Shown one piece after another: positions 33,818-48,031 of a stretch of DNA of 64,000 nt (within the stretch, counting starts at the first letter, position 1; each line of letters begins with the position of its first letter). The DNA is taken from positions 1,910,001-1,974,000 of the forward strand of contig JAMWFC010000113.1 of assembly GCA_027475525.1 (NCBI GenBank), written 5' to 3'. The position numbers were made by a program, and so were the translations under genes. The notes under the pieces are model-generated. The model was given only the letters and a program-made list of their open reading frames with translations. It was not told the origin of the DNA and made no database searches. The stretch comes from Macrolepiota albuminosa (lineage: Eukaryota; Basidiomycota; Agaricomycetes; Agaricales; Agaricaceae).

Positions 33818-34491
33818 TTAATTTTACAGTCTTTCATCGATAGAGTTTTTATCAATTTACTCAGTCCAGGACTCGAATCTGCAGGACTGGAGTTTTGACT
33901 TGAATTCTAGATCGATAGACAAGCTCAATGACGCTGACCACGCGTCTGCGCGACAACACGCAGGACATCAGCAAAGATATCCATCCAGTGGCCCATTTGT
34001 TGGTATGATATCAGTCCGGAATCGTATTCGGGAACATGCCCAGGTTTCTGACATACGGACGTATTAACATATCTTTCCCTCCAGCATCCGTACAGTACGT
34101 TTCCCCTCATGCTCGCCGAATTGGGCATCGAGGCCGAAATGGAGAGCCTAATCAATCCTTGCTGCAGCTACAGGATGGACTCTCGTGACTTACCCTAGCA
34201 TTTTCCTACTTGCGTGTGCATTCCTTCATAGTAATAGCTAGGGGTAAGATGAGCCTCTGACGAATAGTCGCCGCCTGATTCAAAGTTGAAAGATCAGTGC
34301 CGGAACGTAGGAATTGTTCGAAGAATACTTTTCTTCCAGTCAACTTTGAGGCTGGATCACTCAGTCAGAACTAGGACTTGCATAAGTTCCTCACCCAGTG
34401 CAAGTCGGAGATAGGACACTTAGCCCCCTTGATCAAATTTGGTCACTTATAGTAGTACAAATACAAAGTTGTTACTAGAGAGTTCAACTGA
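33818..34491. other. Convergent intergenic with a possible short minus-strand gene end
   Basis: This lies between mcd4 (plus) and the sulfhydrylase stop (minus). It contains the short frame described separately at 33925-34155. Otherwise nothing was recognised. Confidence 0.4.
33925..34155 (-). CDS. Hypothetical short gene or gene remnant
   Basis: A frame ends in YDSGLISYQQMGHWMDIFADVLRVV and a short basic tail, read through a plausible 51-bp intron (gtactgtac to tatgtcag) from an upstream stretch around 34100-34150. Composition is protein-like, but I do not recognise the family. No start exon could be fixed. It may be the 3' end of a lost gene. Confidence 0.22.
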   Translation of the reverse strand: MIRLSISASMPNSASMRGNVLYGCWRERYVNTSVCQKPGHVPEYDSGLISYQQMGHWMDIFADVLRVVAQTRGQRH

Positions 34492-36559
<2,068 letters not shown>

Positions 36560-37467
36560 GATGAAAGTGGATAAGCAAGCTAAGGTTGAGGTAGTAGAGT
36601 GGTCAAGTGATGTGTTCAGGTGGGTGAAATGCAGCGATCGATCACAGATGATATGTTAAAGCACGGAGCGAAACTCTTGGGAAACTGTACTCCCTCGCTC
36701 GTCATCTGGCTGCGGAGTTTTGAGATTTGACGTTTCCATCAGTGATTGCCTTGGGAAACTGGAACTAGTAAGGCGCCAGGCCCAGAAGCGTGGGGTATTC
36801 CATCAATGATGGCAATGGCAGACCCGCCGTTTCCGGTCTGTTCTCATATATTTACGATTCTTTCTGCACGCGGCACTATGAAAAACGACGGGTTTTCGTC
36901 CATTCTTGCACAGACGCTCAACCAGCTATACACATCGTGCATAGTGGATAACAGTCTGTATATTACTGGACTAACGGATACTTGTCTTCCTTAAAGGTGA
37001 CAAGGACATAGAAGTTACAAACTTTCCCGCCAATGTGCGTATACGTAGCTATAGGTGAGTCGAAGTACAAAGCTTAAGGATATTAGATGATTATTTGTAA
37101 GCTTGTCGCTTACTATGTCTTGGACGCGTTTGGGACGAGTACTAGTATTCGAGGACCACAGAACGACCAATCGTGTGGTTTTTGACAGTTTGCTTTGACA
37201 TATATATATATTCGACATAGGGGCTAGATAGCTTAGTCCTCTTTTATTCCTTGTTTTATCTTCGTGCTATTCTGTTGTCGGCGCGCGCGTGTCAGTGATC
37301 CAGTGAAGTACCATCAAAGGATCCTCTATCCTCTCACATTATTCCCCAATTTCAGACTGTATCATCACAGGAGTCGAAAGTCAATGCAGATAACCTTATC
37401 AGTCGTAATTGAGTACAAAAGATTCGCTACTCTCGCAACTCGTACAGTCCTTTACCTCATCCATGCG
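36560..37467. other. Intergenic, no feature recognised
   Basis: Upstream region of the sulfhydrylase gene and 3' flank of the P450 gene. Short open frames on both strands have no homology that I can see. Confidence 0.45.
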
Positions 37468-39596
37468 TCAATGATCAATGTCCTGGATAAGAAGCATAGC
37501 CTTTTCTGAACGGGGTGTGATTGAACACTTGAAGGGCTTCGGGTGGCTGTCAAATCGTATTTGTTTAAATTCATTCGACGAGGGTATAGAAATTCTCGAT
37601 ACCTTATTCCTCCTTCTGTAGTCTCGTAGACGGGTTCGATGGTGACACCATTCTCAACATACTTTGATATGTCAAAAACGGCAAGAGACATCGCACATGA
37701 GATGAACACTGAGGCGTCCGCAAGATGCAAACCTGAAGTCGTCATATGAGCGAAAATATTTTGATTTGAGACTCAATGAGTGCAATGGTACCTGGACAGA
37801 TGCTAAACGGCAACTGAGATAGGTGGTGCTAATGGAATTGAGCGGCACATTACCGTCTTCCAAAACCAAAGCAAGCGGTACGAGGGTCTGGTTCAACTGG
37901 CTTATTATCCCTCTGAATAAATCTCTCTGGGTCGAATTGGTGTGGATTGGCATAGACTCCAGGGTCATGCAGAATCCCCCTGACGAGTCGTGATGAACTT
38001 CAAATTAGGACATCTGTTTCTATCGTTGACACCCACCGAATATTGGCAATTACCACAGATCCCCCTGGGATCAAATACCCATCATGCACATCATCCTTGA
38101 TCGAGCGGTGCAGCATGCCTAGACTCGGCAACGCGTTATCAGAAGATTGATCGATAGATAAAGCAACAGCTGCTAACCAATCGGAGCAACAACGTTCCAA
38201 CGGAAAACCTCCTTCGTCAGGGCGTCCAAGTAAGGTAGATACTGGCGATCTTCTAATGTAGGAAGGCGATCGTTGCCGATAACCGAGTCAATCTCTGCTT
38301 GGGCTTTCTTCATGACTTCAGGATACAAAGTCATGGCAAGGAAAAATGAGTATATCGAAGAAACGGTCTAGGCGGGGACGTCAATACTGCAATATTTTTG
38401 TCAAACAGATCACACTTACGGTATCAGCACCACCTTTATGGAAGGTGAACATCAATACTTGGGAGTTTGACTTCTGATGGCGCTAGCGTACCTGCATATA
38501 GGCTGACTGCACTCCACTTGATATCAAATTCGTCCTCGGGATTATGATCTTCCAGGAGGCTCGATGTAAAGGAAACTGACGCTCGGCCTGCAGCCTGTGA
38601 AGAGTTAGGCAAGTAACCGGAGGCATCTTGCATGCACTTTTACCAATTCGCGTTTCACAAAGTTGTAGGGTCGGTCGACTAATTCGACTAGGGTAGCAGC
38701 CCACTCCTTTGCTTTTCGCTTGAAGCCAGCCCCGGGTAACCAAATCGGTACATGACGCACTGCACAAACAGGACATATTCAGAGTTGTGCTCCGTGCCGT
38801 TGAAGAAATCAGATTACAGAAAGGCAGAACATCAACCAGATGGCTGCCAGGTGTCAGAGCAAGAGAGAACTGTTCCATGGCCGTATCTGCAAGCTTCACA
38901 AAGGGATCATTGTTCTCTTGAGCCTCATAGCCATGTATTATACGCATGATAATAGCCCCTGCAGTACTAGAAGAGATAACAGGAGTCACAGTAATATCAG
39001 CAAGGGTATGTATTTAAACTCACTGTCGAACATGTTTGGAGAGATCAGCAGGATTCTTCAGGACGCGACGGAGAAACTTATGCGTCTCAAGCTCCTCGAT
39101 ATGAGAGAATTGTTTTATACTAGCATGACTTCCAATAACGCCGTGGGCCAAACGACGATAGCGACGGAAGCGTTCACCATAAGGCAAAAGAACGAGAGCG
39201 TTCTTCCAGCCGACAAGATTACCACCAAACTGCATGACAGGGCGATCTGAGTAGTTTAAGCTCTTCTTCTCAAGCAACTCTTTGGCAGATTCAGCTGAAT
39301 TCAAGATAATGATAGGCTGGCCGAAGACCGTTATCGAACATATACTCCCTAAACATTATCAATGACGGCATGTTTGCTCTGAAGTCGTCACGCTCACCGT
39401 ATTGCTGACCCCATTTTCTGAATGTTAGCCACTCCTCTTTGGAAGGCATGTCCAAGATATTACCGATTAATGGGTATCTTTTTGGCCCAGGGGGGAGCGG
39501 CTCTTTCTTTCTCCGACAGACAAATCTACTCAGGATGAATAAACCAAGAAATGCGCAGGTAACATCGATAGGGTTTATGTCGCCAAGAGACGTCAT
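37468..39596 (-). CDS. Cytochrome P450 monooxygenase
   Basis: This is a membrane-anchored microsomal P450. The start is ATG at 39596, followed by an N-terminal anchor ([15 protein letters not shown]), then [17 protein letters not shown]. Later blocks are [23 protein letters not shown], and an I-helix oxygen motif [14 protein letters not shown], formed across the intron ending cgcctag. The K-helix is [13 protein letters not shown] (ExxR), followed by [31 protein letters not shown] and the heme loop FGFGRRICPGLHLAD. The heme loop is completed by an 11-nt micro-exon at 37792-37802 between introns 37803-37853 and 37733-37791. The last exon ([15 protein letters not shown]) ends at TGA 37468. All diagnostic residues are present. 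Fungal P450 specificity cannot be read from this. A paralogous 5' relic lies at 41900-42114. A farther upstream in-frame Met at 39695 is possible. Confidence 0.88.
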
Positions 39597-40925
39597 TAAA
39601 GTAGAGGCTGGGATAAACAACGATATCAAGTCTTCAGTGGCCCAGAAGGCGAGACAGGATGCTGATGAGGGTTGCGAGCAGTTGCAACTTTGCAATTGGA
39701 AGCTTTACTACTTTATCTTAGCTTCGAAATCTTATATATCAGATCGGTTGTCATCCTGATACCATCAAATAGTCTAAAGATTTCCAATAGCAAAAGCGTG
39801 GTACAAACCGTAACGTCGCGTAACCTTAGGCACAAATAATTCTTATGAATTGATGTCAGGGACGTCAACGTCCAGTTTTCGATGGATTCGACACTTCAGC
39901 AAAGCTGCATTTCTTTTTGAACATAGTTTGCCTCGAGTCACTTCCAGTGCTAGCTACCCACATTCACGATACGCATTCCTAGCGGGCTTAGAGCCCATCC
40001 GGGTCGCTTCATTGACCCTGAAACATTACGTATTCCATAGAAATTTTTAAGCACTACACACCTCTGAATGGGAGGAAGATGCAGTGAGTAGACATTGATA
40101 TATAGCCAGCATACAACGCAGTCACCGGCGCGATCCGAATAAGGGCCTGTACGACAATGAAAGAGAGTTTAATTTCAAGAGGCATAACCTTCGGCCAGCA
40201 ATGACTCGACAGCTATTCTCCAGATAGCCGTCGTTTCCAAGGTTTAGCAGTCAGCTAGTGCGGAGGAACTTCATGGGTGACCAGGGGGAAAGCAATTGGA
40301 TAGTGGCTGAGAGCAGACCGCAGGGTTATGTGTGTTGAACTGGAACGTATGGACTCCCAGGAGTTTGCGGGCAAGGGTCGTTCTTCACATAACGCTATGT
40401 CAAAGAAGAGAAGTAGTAAATGACCCCTGTGTCACGTGGTGGGAACACTACGCTCACGTGTTAAAATAGGGGGAAAAACACTCACAATCCGTTTCTACCG
40501 TAAACGACGTGCGTTGTCCTTGATCGTAGTTGGCTCCATTATAGTAATGGAAGGTCCTGTCAAAGGTAAATCATAACCTTATACACGGAAAGAACTGGTT
40601 ACACTTTATTACGCTTCAAGTATGAATAAAAGAAGAACATGCTTCACGTCTTGGCAAGCAGGTCCTGTACAAGCCATAAGGCCTAAGGCAGCACGACGAG
40701 CAACACATAGAGAAATCTGAAATGTGATATGATTGGTAATCGGCGTGGTCTCAGTCAACAGCTTACTTATGACGAAATCAAGGGTCTTCTTCAGGAACGT
40801 CGGTAAAGGCAACAAATAAATGGGTGTGTTCTGTCTGCCTAACCATGATTTACTTTTATCTCTCGTTTGAAATTGCCAAAGATGGCCTTAAATATAGCTA
40901 TGGTCGACTATTTCAAAACTGATTA
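39597..40925. other. Gene-free stretch upstream of the P450
   Basis: No believable coding region was found. A short minus-strand frame at 40609-40815 lacks family signals. Confidence 0.45.
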
Positions 40926-41624
40926 CAGTCAAACCTCTTATAACCGATGGCCCCTCCGTGGAAGCCAAAAGTTATCGGTTATAAGAGGTTATCGGGTATG
41001 AGAGGGGTTGTTATGGAGGTCTCCAAAAGCCTGTTTAGTCATTATTTTAGATTGTATACATCATTTGATAGCTACGTAAATGTATACTAAGATTTTCTGT
41101 GGAAATAATCATTAAGAGTGGTAGGTCGAAGGGATTGAAATTCATTAAGGCGTGTTTGACACCCAAAGCTAGCAAGAATACCTTCCAACTGACGTGCATA
41201 TGTTGGTCCATATTGGATACATACTTCAGAATAGTTGAGGCTGCATTGAGAATGGAAGCAGCAACAAGATGCAATTTTAATGACAGTGGGTAATAAGGTA
41301 AGTTGGGTTAGGGTCTCTTGATCACTTTTGATGCAAAGCCCTCACCAAAAGTGATCATTTTCTCATGCTAACCAGTTTTTAAAATAAATAAATAAGTATT
41401 TGAATTGGACATGGCATGTCGGAGCATGAAACAGGCCTCGCTTATGGTCAGGTGATGTGATATTTATGACATTTTATTGGTTATGACCCCTCCGAGACCC
41501 ATCGATTATCGAGTATCGGAGGTTCGTCAAATTTCCCTGCGAACCAAGTCGGTGGATGCCGAAAACCCATCGGTTTGAAGGGGTTATCGGTTATAAGGGT
41601 CATCGCTTATGAGAGGTTTGACTG
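40926..41624. mobile_element. Non-autonomous pogo/Tc1-mariner-like element (MITE), 699 bp
   Basis: The left end begins CAGTCAAACCTCTTATAACC. The right end, read on the minus strand, begins CAGTCAAACCTCTCATAAGC, so the two form imperfect terminal inverted repeats. Both ends are flanked by TA (40924-40925 and 41625-41626), the target-site duplication of the Tc1/mariner/pogo superfamily, whose fungal pogo members often begin CAGT.AAACCTC. The left end also folds on itself: CCTCTTATAACCGAT near 40933 pairs with ATCGGTTATAAGAGG near 40973-40990. Related 'ggttatcggttataag' words recur near the right end. No transposase frame is present, so it needed a helper elsewhere in the genome. Confidence 0.85.
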
Positions 41625-41899
41625 TATGTGTGAGTCCAACTGCTCATGTCTCCCTTTATTAGCCAAAAATCCCATCATCCGGAATGCACGGATAACTCTC
41701 ATTAGACTTGAGATTGTTCCTGACTCCAATACTCTTCCGCTTCGATCTGCAAGGGCAGTTTTCTGGAAGCGAGGTCTGATTGAATATTGTGGTCGCCGGG
41801 TCATACATTAACGAGGGGGTTCACAAGTTCTTGGTATTATGGGGATCGTGACCATCTCCATCGCCGTTCGTTGCATGCCATTATCGGAGATAAAGCTAA

Positions 41900-42114
41900 C
41901 ATACATCCGTAATTGAATATATCTTGCCTGCGACAAGATTACAGATGTTACAACTTGCACGAATATTATCCATTCCGGTTTAGTAGGGATATCCAGTTTA
42001 TTACCAATCAAGAGGTACCCTTTTGGGCTAGGAGGGAGAGGACATGACCGAAGATGAATACAGCGAGGAAGGTACAGAGAACGCCAATCGCACTAATGCC
42101 GTTTGCAGGGACCA
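41900..42114 (-). pseudogene. Cytochrome P450 5' relic
   Basis: From ATG at 42114 the frame reads MVPANGISAIGVLCTFLAVF, then LLIGNKLDIPTKPEWI. This aligns with the N-terminal anchor and '[16 protein letters not shown]' of the intact P450 at 37468-39596. A frame disturbance replaces the Pro-rich hinge in one reading (SLLAQKGYLLIG against SLPPSPKGYL in the neighbouring frame). Nothing downstream resembles the rest of a P450; 280 bases on lies the MITE. It is a truncated tandem duplicate. Confidence 0.65.
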
Positions 42115-42664
42115 TTGCGCCAGACAAAATAAATCAACCGTCGACCAGTGCAATCGTCCAGTTCTAACAGTAGTAGCTGAGATCGACCAAGCGATGTGAT
42201 CTGCCCATGTAAGAAAGTTCAATACGCAAATGAGACACGATGACAAGGTAAGACCGCAGCTACACAAGGTACAAAGGTCCGGGGTGACGAGAAGTGATGC
42301 CAGGTTAATGAGTACTGATAATACACTTTTGCGAGGACGTGGAGATGGGTCAACGCTCTGAGACTTGCCCTCCAGACATTCAAAAAAAAACAGCTGTTAA
42401 CGCAGGTGATGTGACGAATTCTCCACAGCAGGTTTCTAGCGTTGGAAGCTATTGTTCAATCCCGATGACAAGTCAAGAAACTTAGACACATGCATAGCCA
42501 AAGTTTGAAGTTATTTGCAAATGGAGGCAGTCACCGGGCCGAATCATTTCTGAACGATTGACTATTTGCATGTCTTTCCTCTCACCAACCTGAGAATGCG
42601 GTGAACTTTTGTTGCTTGCTTCATTCTGGAGTTCTTCGTATGTTTCATCTTACCACAATTTCTC
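42115..42664. other. Divergent intergenic region, P450 relic / EEP gene
   Basis: No RNA, repeat or recognisable regulatory motif was seen. The segment gctactgttagaac..gtcgaccagtgcaatcg beyond the relic start is ordinary unique sequence. Confidence 0.4.
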
Positions 42665-43988
42665 ATGAAGCCACTAATCGCACTCACCTGCTTAGGCCTG
42701 CAACTCGTATGCATCGCTATAGATTCAACCGTAGCCATGCGTATTTCCACCTGGAATCTTCGCTTTGACTCTATGCCAGATAATATTACTGTACAACAGT
42801 CTCTTGACTCTCTTCAGGACCCGCTTCTGCAACCTACATTCCTGGCAATTACTGAGGAACAACCTTGGAGCACAAGGCGCATTCAAGTCGCAGAACAGCT
42901 TCTAAGCTCAGGAATCTCACTCGCAAGCAAGTATATCAAGAAGTGCTTGAGATATCCCGGAATGATAATACCAGTTGCGTAGGCTTCCAAGAGGCTTTGG
43001 TCAGACAAGTCCAGGACATAGCTGAATTGTTTGGACCGGAATGGTCCTGGGTAGGAGATTATAGAAAACGATAGACTTATACATTTCATGTTTGATAGAT
43101 CGGCGTCGGCCGCGACGATGGCGTTGCTGCTGGTGAATTCAGCCCGATATTTTTCAAGAAGTATTCTGTTTCTGTGTAAAAATTTGCGTTTGCTTACCCC
43201 TCCCAGTACGAAAGTGAAGCTTCTTTCGAATGATTCATTTTGGTTATCGTATGTGGCTGATTACTTGCATCCTTCTCTGCGTCACCTAGATCGGTAGGAA
43301 TACTCCCTTCGAGCCCTCCATATTTCCCGGTGCAGGGTCTATCCGTATCTGCACTGCCGCACATTTCTCCACCATATCCATCAACGGTAAAGAAAAGAAA
43401 TTCACGTTGCTAAATACCCACCTTGATGATCAATCCGACGCTCAACGAAGGCTTGGTGCATCCATGCTTCTGACTCGAGCTCGCTTTGAGGCCGTAAACA
43501 CAAGTAACCCGGTCTTCATCACAGGCGATTTTAATAGGTATGATCTACGTGCTGTGAACGCTATGAATCAACTCATAGTAAACCACAGCGCTTCAATAGG
43601 CTCTGACTCGGGGGCATACAATATCATCACCGGTGTCATACCACCAGTTGCAATCAACGCTACGTTCGCGGCCAAGTATCATGTTGACGATGACCAATTA
43701 CCTGGCTTCACGATGCTCGATCTACGTGGACAGGCACCACGACGCAGTGTATCTACAAATTTTGCGACATTCACTGGGTTTACGGCCCCAAATGATACCA
43801 GGGAATGGACAAGGATCGACTTCGTCTTGGGAGGAAGCAACGGCAAATGGCAGGTCCACTCCCCTCTCACAGGCTTGTGCTGACTGAGATTTAGGAAGGC
43901 GCAGGGCTATAACACAGGGACATCTCTCTCCGACACCGGACTCCTTGCAAGTGACCACCGTCCAAGTTTCGTTGACATTGTGATTTAA
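42665..43988 (+). CDS. Secreted endonuclease/exonuclease/phosphatase (EEP) fold protein
   Basis: This belongs to the DNase I-like metal-dependent phosphoesterase superfamily; the substrate is unknown. The start at 42665 gives a signal peptide (MKPLIALTCLGLQLVCIA). Then come MRISTWNLRFDS (metal-binding Asn of the fold), VGFQEALVRQ (metal-binding Glu), VGRDDGVAAGEFSPIF, LLNTHLDDQS, FITGDFNRYD, WTRIDFVLG and LASDHRPSFVDIVI (catalytic SDH near the C-terminus). Introns include 42931-42974, 43051-43098 and one from gtattctg to ccccag near 43172. Another splits FWLS from NTPFEPS, and the last starts right after GKWQ and ends ggaag. Signature residues of all five EEP motifs are present. The stop is only 48 bases from the stop of the convergent aminopeptidase gene. 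Confidence 0.82.
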
Positions 43989-44036
43989 ACAATATGCTGC
44001 GATAGATGTCATCTTTCCTATACCTTTCCTATGTAG

Positions 44037-46936
44037 TTAAAGAGGAGATGTTTCCCTTTCCAACCATTTCAAAGCTCGTTCGTCGTTCTTGAGAAGTGGC
44101 GATACTTTCTCCCATGTTTGAGCGTGGTAAGCATCCAGCCACTTCTGCTCATCCACAGTAAGTAAGCTCGTATCAATGAGCTTCTTAGAAATGGGGCACC
44201 TGGAAAATTCATGGATCAGGACATTGAATACCGAGTTAGCTAGATCAACACTGACATAGTGACGACTTCAAAGCCAAGATAGCCTTTATCCCCAAAGTTG
44301 TTAGGTGTCTCAGCATCACGCACGAGGACGATGCTCTCGATACGTATGCCAAAACGGCCATCGGCATAGTAGCCCGGCTCGTTAGATACGGTCATGCCTG
44401 CTTTGAGAGGCGTGCTGTTGTATGCTGCAGATATCGTAAGCGATTCCTCACAGCCACGACATTAGGATTTCAACCTATCCGAACACCAAGACCATGAGGA
44501 CCTTCGTGGACGTTGAGATAATGGCCTACACCATGGCCGGTACCGTGACTGCACGGCTATTAAAACACAATTACGAAGATACTACTCCGGCATACCGATA
44601 GTCTGCATGCCGCATTAAAATCCGTCAAGAATCGAGAAAAAGATGTATCATACCAAGTCCATCTTTCCAGAGTGCTCTGCGGGCCCATGCGTCACTGGTG
44701 GAAGGATTAGTCAGTGTAGAGAAAGGCTTAGCATGGAGACTACATTAGATAGCCTTATACAAGTCACTAAAGGAATTCAACGGAAACATGAAGCGACAGA
44801 CCAGTGGTTCCTACGGGAAATATGGCTGTATCAATCGCGATGTGCCCCTGAAGGACCCGAGTGAATGCCCGCTTTTCCTCATCTGTTGGAGTGCCGAAAT
44901 GCCAGGTTCTCGTGACATCCGTGGTGCCGTCGAAAAATTGAGCTGTCAAGACCATGTGGCTTCTGAACGGAGAAAGCAATCTGTCTACTTACCTCCGGAA
45001 TCGCAAAGATATATCTGGTGCAGTGATTTAGATCGTAAAACAATGATTGAGGATAAAAAATCACACCTGATCTTTCTTGATAATAGCACAGTCTGCTGGG
45101 TCAGGTTTGTAGTGAATAATAGCTGAGAACGAGTTACGATGGTAGATCGAAAGGAAGATTTAGTAAGCCCTTACCTGCATTTGGCCCGGTCGATGAGATC
45201 GTATCGAACGAAAGGCCACGGAACAGGCTCAATTCCCTACACACAGACCGTCAGAGTCTGACCATCAACATCTAAAGTAGGCATAGTCACGATCTCAATG
45301 CCTCCAGCTTATCGGCACCCTGGCACTCATTGAGTTCCACCCCATTGTTGAGTTGCTCCTCAAGCCAGGCAAAGTACCGCGCTAGCGCTGCGCCATCGCG
45401 AATATGTGACTGGCGGAAGCCTTCCAATTCAGTCGCATTCTTGATGGCTTTCATCTCAGCGATGGGAGAGGGTGCAATAACGTATTTGTCCTAGTTCAGT
45501 CAGAAATAGAATCTTGGAACTGTCCCTGACTCACCTTGCCTAAAGCCTGAGCGATTGCGCAACTGGCATTTTCACCAATAAGAACTTTCTGTGCTCTGTT
45601 AATACGGATTTGGAATGATAGTCAAGAGGCATACTGCTTCTTCATCGAGGGTCAGGACAATTGGGAGCTCCTTGAGGTAACCAAAGAATGCGTCGTAGGG
45701 GCGGATCTTGATATCATCCCCAAGGTGGCGGAGAGCATCATCGCTGAGCTGGGTCTTCTCGACAAACAAGTTGACCGAGTCAGCTGTGATCACAGCATAG
45801 GCGAAGAACACTACACTTATATGAGTTCAACCATTCCTAACCATCAAAGCGAGTTGTCCTACCGGGATTGTACTCGATATCGGAGCCACGGAGATTGAAT
45901 AACCATGCGATTTCATCGAGCATGTTGACAATGAAGGCCTGGTACTTTTTATTTGCCAGTTCCTCCCTAAGAGCCTTGATTTTATGACCAAGTGATTGAC
46001 CAGCATACTTTTCATCGAGGTGGATGATCGTATTGTGAGGCCGGGCAGGACGGTCGGTCCAGACGATATCGACGAGATTCCTGTCGATAGGAACCAGTGT
46101 CGATTTTTTGGGGTCTAGAGCCTTTGAAATCGTGTCGGCGTTCGCTGTAGTAGGCGTTAGACATAGAAAGCGAGGACATCTACATTGTTTTCCTCACATG
46201 CGGATATAAGTGTAGGGTCTATGCCTATCCGCGTTGAAGATTCCAAATTCTAACGCATGCATGGAATTAAATATATTTCCTGACATATTTATTATATCTT
46301 TCTTACCTTGGAAAGAAACTCCTGCCAGGTAGGAACATCTGAGTCCAATCAGTGCTATGTAATACTGTGCTATGAAAACCGTGGCCAAATGACTGACCTG
46401 GTAAACCTTGCTTCATCAACGTCCAATTTCTACGCGCCTTACACAATCAGCAACATCGAGGAAGTACCAGATAACTGACTGATCCATTTCTTTAACTGCC
46501 TGCAGGAAGTATCGGCCATCCGTAAACATAAAAGCTTCTTTCGGCGTGATGACGGCACATCCTTCGTCCGGAATGTATACGTGAACGAGAAAGGCATGAG
46601 GAACCGGCAACTCACCAGCAGACCCGCTGAATCCAGAGATGAATGCTCGCCTCTTGTCGCAATCCGCAAGGTACTCGCTGGAGTCTGTAATGGCCTCGTC
46701 AATTAAGTATATCCATGGGAGCTTATCAGTAGATATTCACGTTGGTCCTCGCTGGGAACGACATAAGCTTGGACGTTGTGCTCCTTCTGAGCCATGAGCT
46801 CGCGTAGTGCAGCTAGCCGTTGAGTTGTTTTGACTGTTCCTGTCGTTGCTGCTGCCATTGTGGACATGTTTGACTTGCTACGGAACGTGCGAGATGGATA
46901 GGAAAGGTATCGCGGGCACACATGACGGAATAACAT
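44037..46936 (-). CDS. Xaa-Pro aminopeptidase (aminopeptidase P, M24B)
   Basis: This enzyme releases N-terminal residues that precede proline, using two metal ions in a pita-bread fold. Two N-terminal creatinase-like domains come first: [43 protein letters not shown] and IVWTDRP. Then [20 protein letters not shown] and the catalytic domain follow. Metal ligands lie in [18 protein letters not shown] (two Asp), [18 protein letters not shown] (His), [17 protein letters not shown] (two Glu). Many short introns interrupt it. The C-terminus is [11 protein letters not shown], stop at 44037. The frame begins at ATG 46936 with an Arg/Ser-rich stretch ([20 protein letters not shown]) that looks like a mitochondrial presequence. 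In-frame Met codons follow (NMSTMAAAT), so both mitochondrial and cytosolic forms are conceivable. No defects were seen. Confidence 0.9.
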
Positions 46937-47176
46937 GAATGAACCGGCCCGCTGCCGTCCATTCCTTAGTTCCGGTGATTTGAAAATTGTACAGACATTG
47001 CGCTATCTATATGCAGAGGACCTTCGGCCAGTAGAAGTTCGAATGTTCTCAGCTTTTTGTATCTTCACACGAATTTACATCAAAAGACAGAAACTGACTA
47101 GCTGGGGTTGGGACGATGGGTGTGAAGCTGTAGTCAATTTAAAACCTGGTAGGCCGTAAAGGACATAACAATAACT

Positions 47177-47273
47177 GGTTCAATGGTCTAGTGGTCATGA
47201 TTTCTGTCTCACACATTGGCGCAGCCATATGTTCGGTCACAGAAGGTCTCCAGTTCGATCCTGGATTGAACCA
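47177..47273 (+). tRNA. trnV-CAC: tRNA-Val(CAC) with a 24-nt intron
   Basis: The acceptor stem GGTTCAA/TTGAACC and discriminator A close perfectly. The D arm runs from GTCT. The anticodon stem is TCTGT/ACAGA with loop C-T-CAC-A-C. The T arm is TCCAG-TTCGATC-CTGGA. The intron at 47214-47237 sits directly after position 37, the canonical eukaryotic site. A T5 run follows the gene, as expected for pol III termination. The mature length is 73 nt before CCA. Anticodon CAC follows from this fold. Reading the anticodon as CTC would mispair the stem and shift the variable loop, so Val is preferred. Confidence 0.88.
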
Positions 47274-48031
47274 ATTTTTACTTTTCGTTTCATTCTGTCC
47301 GCATGGCGAAGTTATGATACTTGGCTTCGTGGTGCGAGGAGATATGGGGCCATCACGCATCACAGCACCCTTCCGTGCCAATTGATCGTGCACCCTGCAT
47401 ATGCGATTCCTGACATACAGTTCCCCCCACTTCTGCCACCGCCCATTAAATTCTGGAACCGCCCCAGACATCCCGGGACCCCTTAGGGACCCGGAGCCGC
47501 CACCCCCGGTATTTAAGAGTAGCTACTCACTTGTCATATGCTAGTCTTGATATTACATTTGATTGCTTGTGTGCCCTTTGATTGACTGGTATGCACTGAC
47601 TGGTATGCATGACTGGCACGCTTCGACTGGCATGCTCAACTTGTTCGTGTGCTCCTAAGATCGGTATGCACTTCGCGACTTAAACTTCACTAACCGGGTC
47701 TCGTCGTTGTGTGTCTTGCCTGTGTTACAACGTCTCTTGGTCGTGGCCTTTCCTTGATAGGATCAAGTCCTATGGGCTGTCTTCCTCATTTTTCCCTGCC
47801 TCTTCGTCTCCATTTCCTCACACCTCATTGTTTCCTTCCACCGAAGAATTGTAACAAGTGGAAGGCATCCCCATATCTAGTCGTTTCACATCTGTGGCGC
47901 AGTTCATGTACATTACGACAAATCGAGGAATACATTTTCAAAGGATAGGTTCCCTGTCTAGCTAATTAACCGCGTGTCGTATTGTAAGTCCATCTCTGCG
48001 GGATCAGGGTATCTACAATCGCAACAGCACA
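47274..48031. other. Gene-free stretch, possible retroelement remnant
   Basis: 47460-47700 includes a TATTTAAG motif followed by repeated 'tgactggtatgca' and 'gactggcacgc' words. This would fit a decayed LTR beside a tRNA gene, a common target, but no second LTR or coding remnant is visible. Confidence 0.35.

Noticed and set aside
47214..47237. Reading the tRNA anticodon as CTC (Glu)
   Set aside because: It would need a mispaired anticodon stem and a displaced variable loop; the Val(CAC) fold pairs fully with an intron at the canonical site.
47139..47471. 110-codon minus-strand frame covering the tRNA gene
   Set aside because: It translates the complement of a well-folded tRNA-Val gene and is not a protein.
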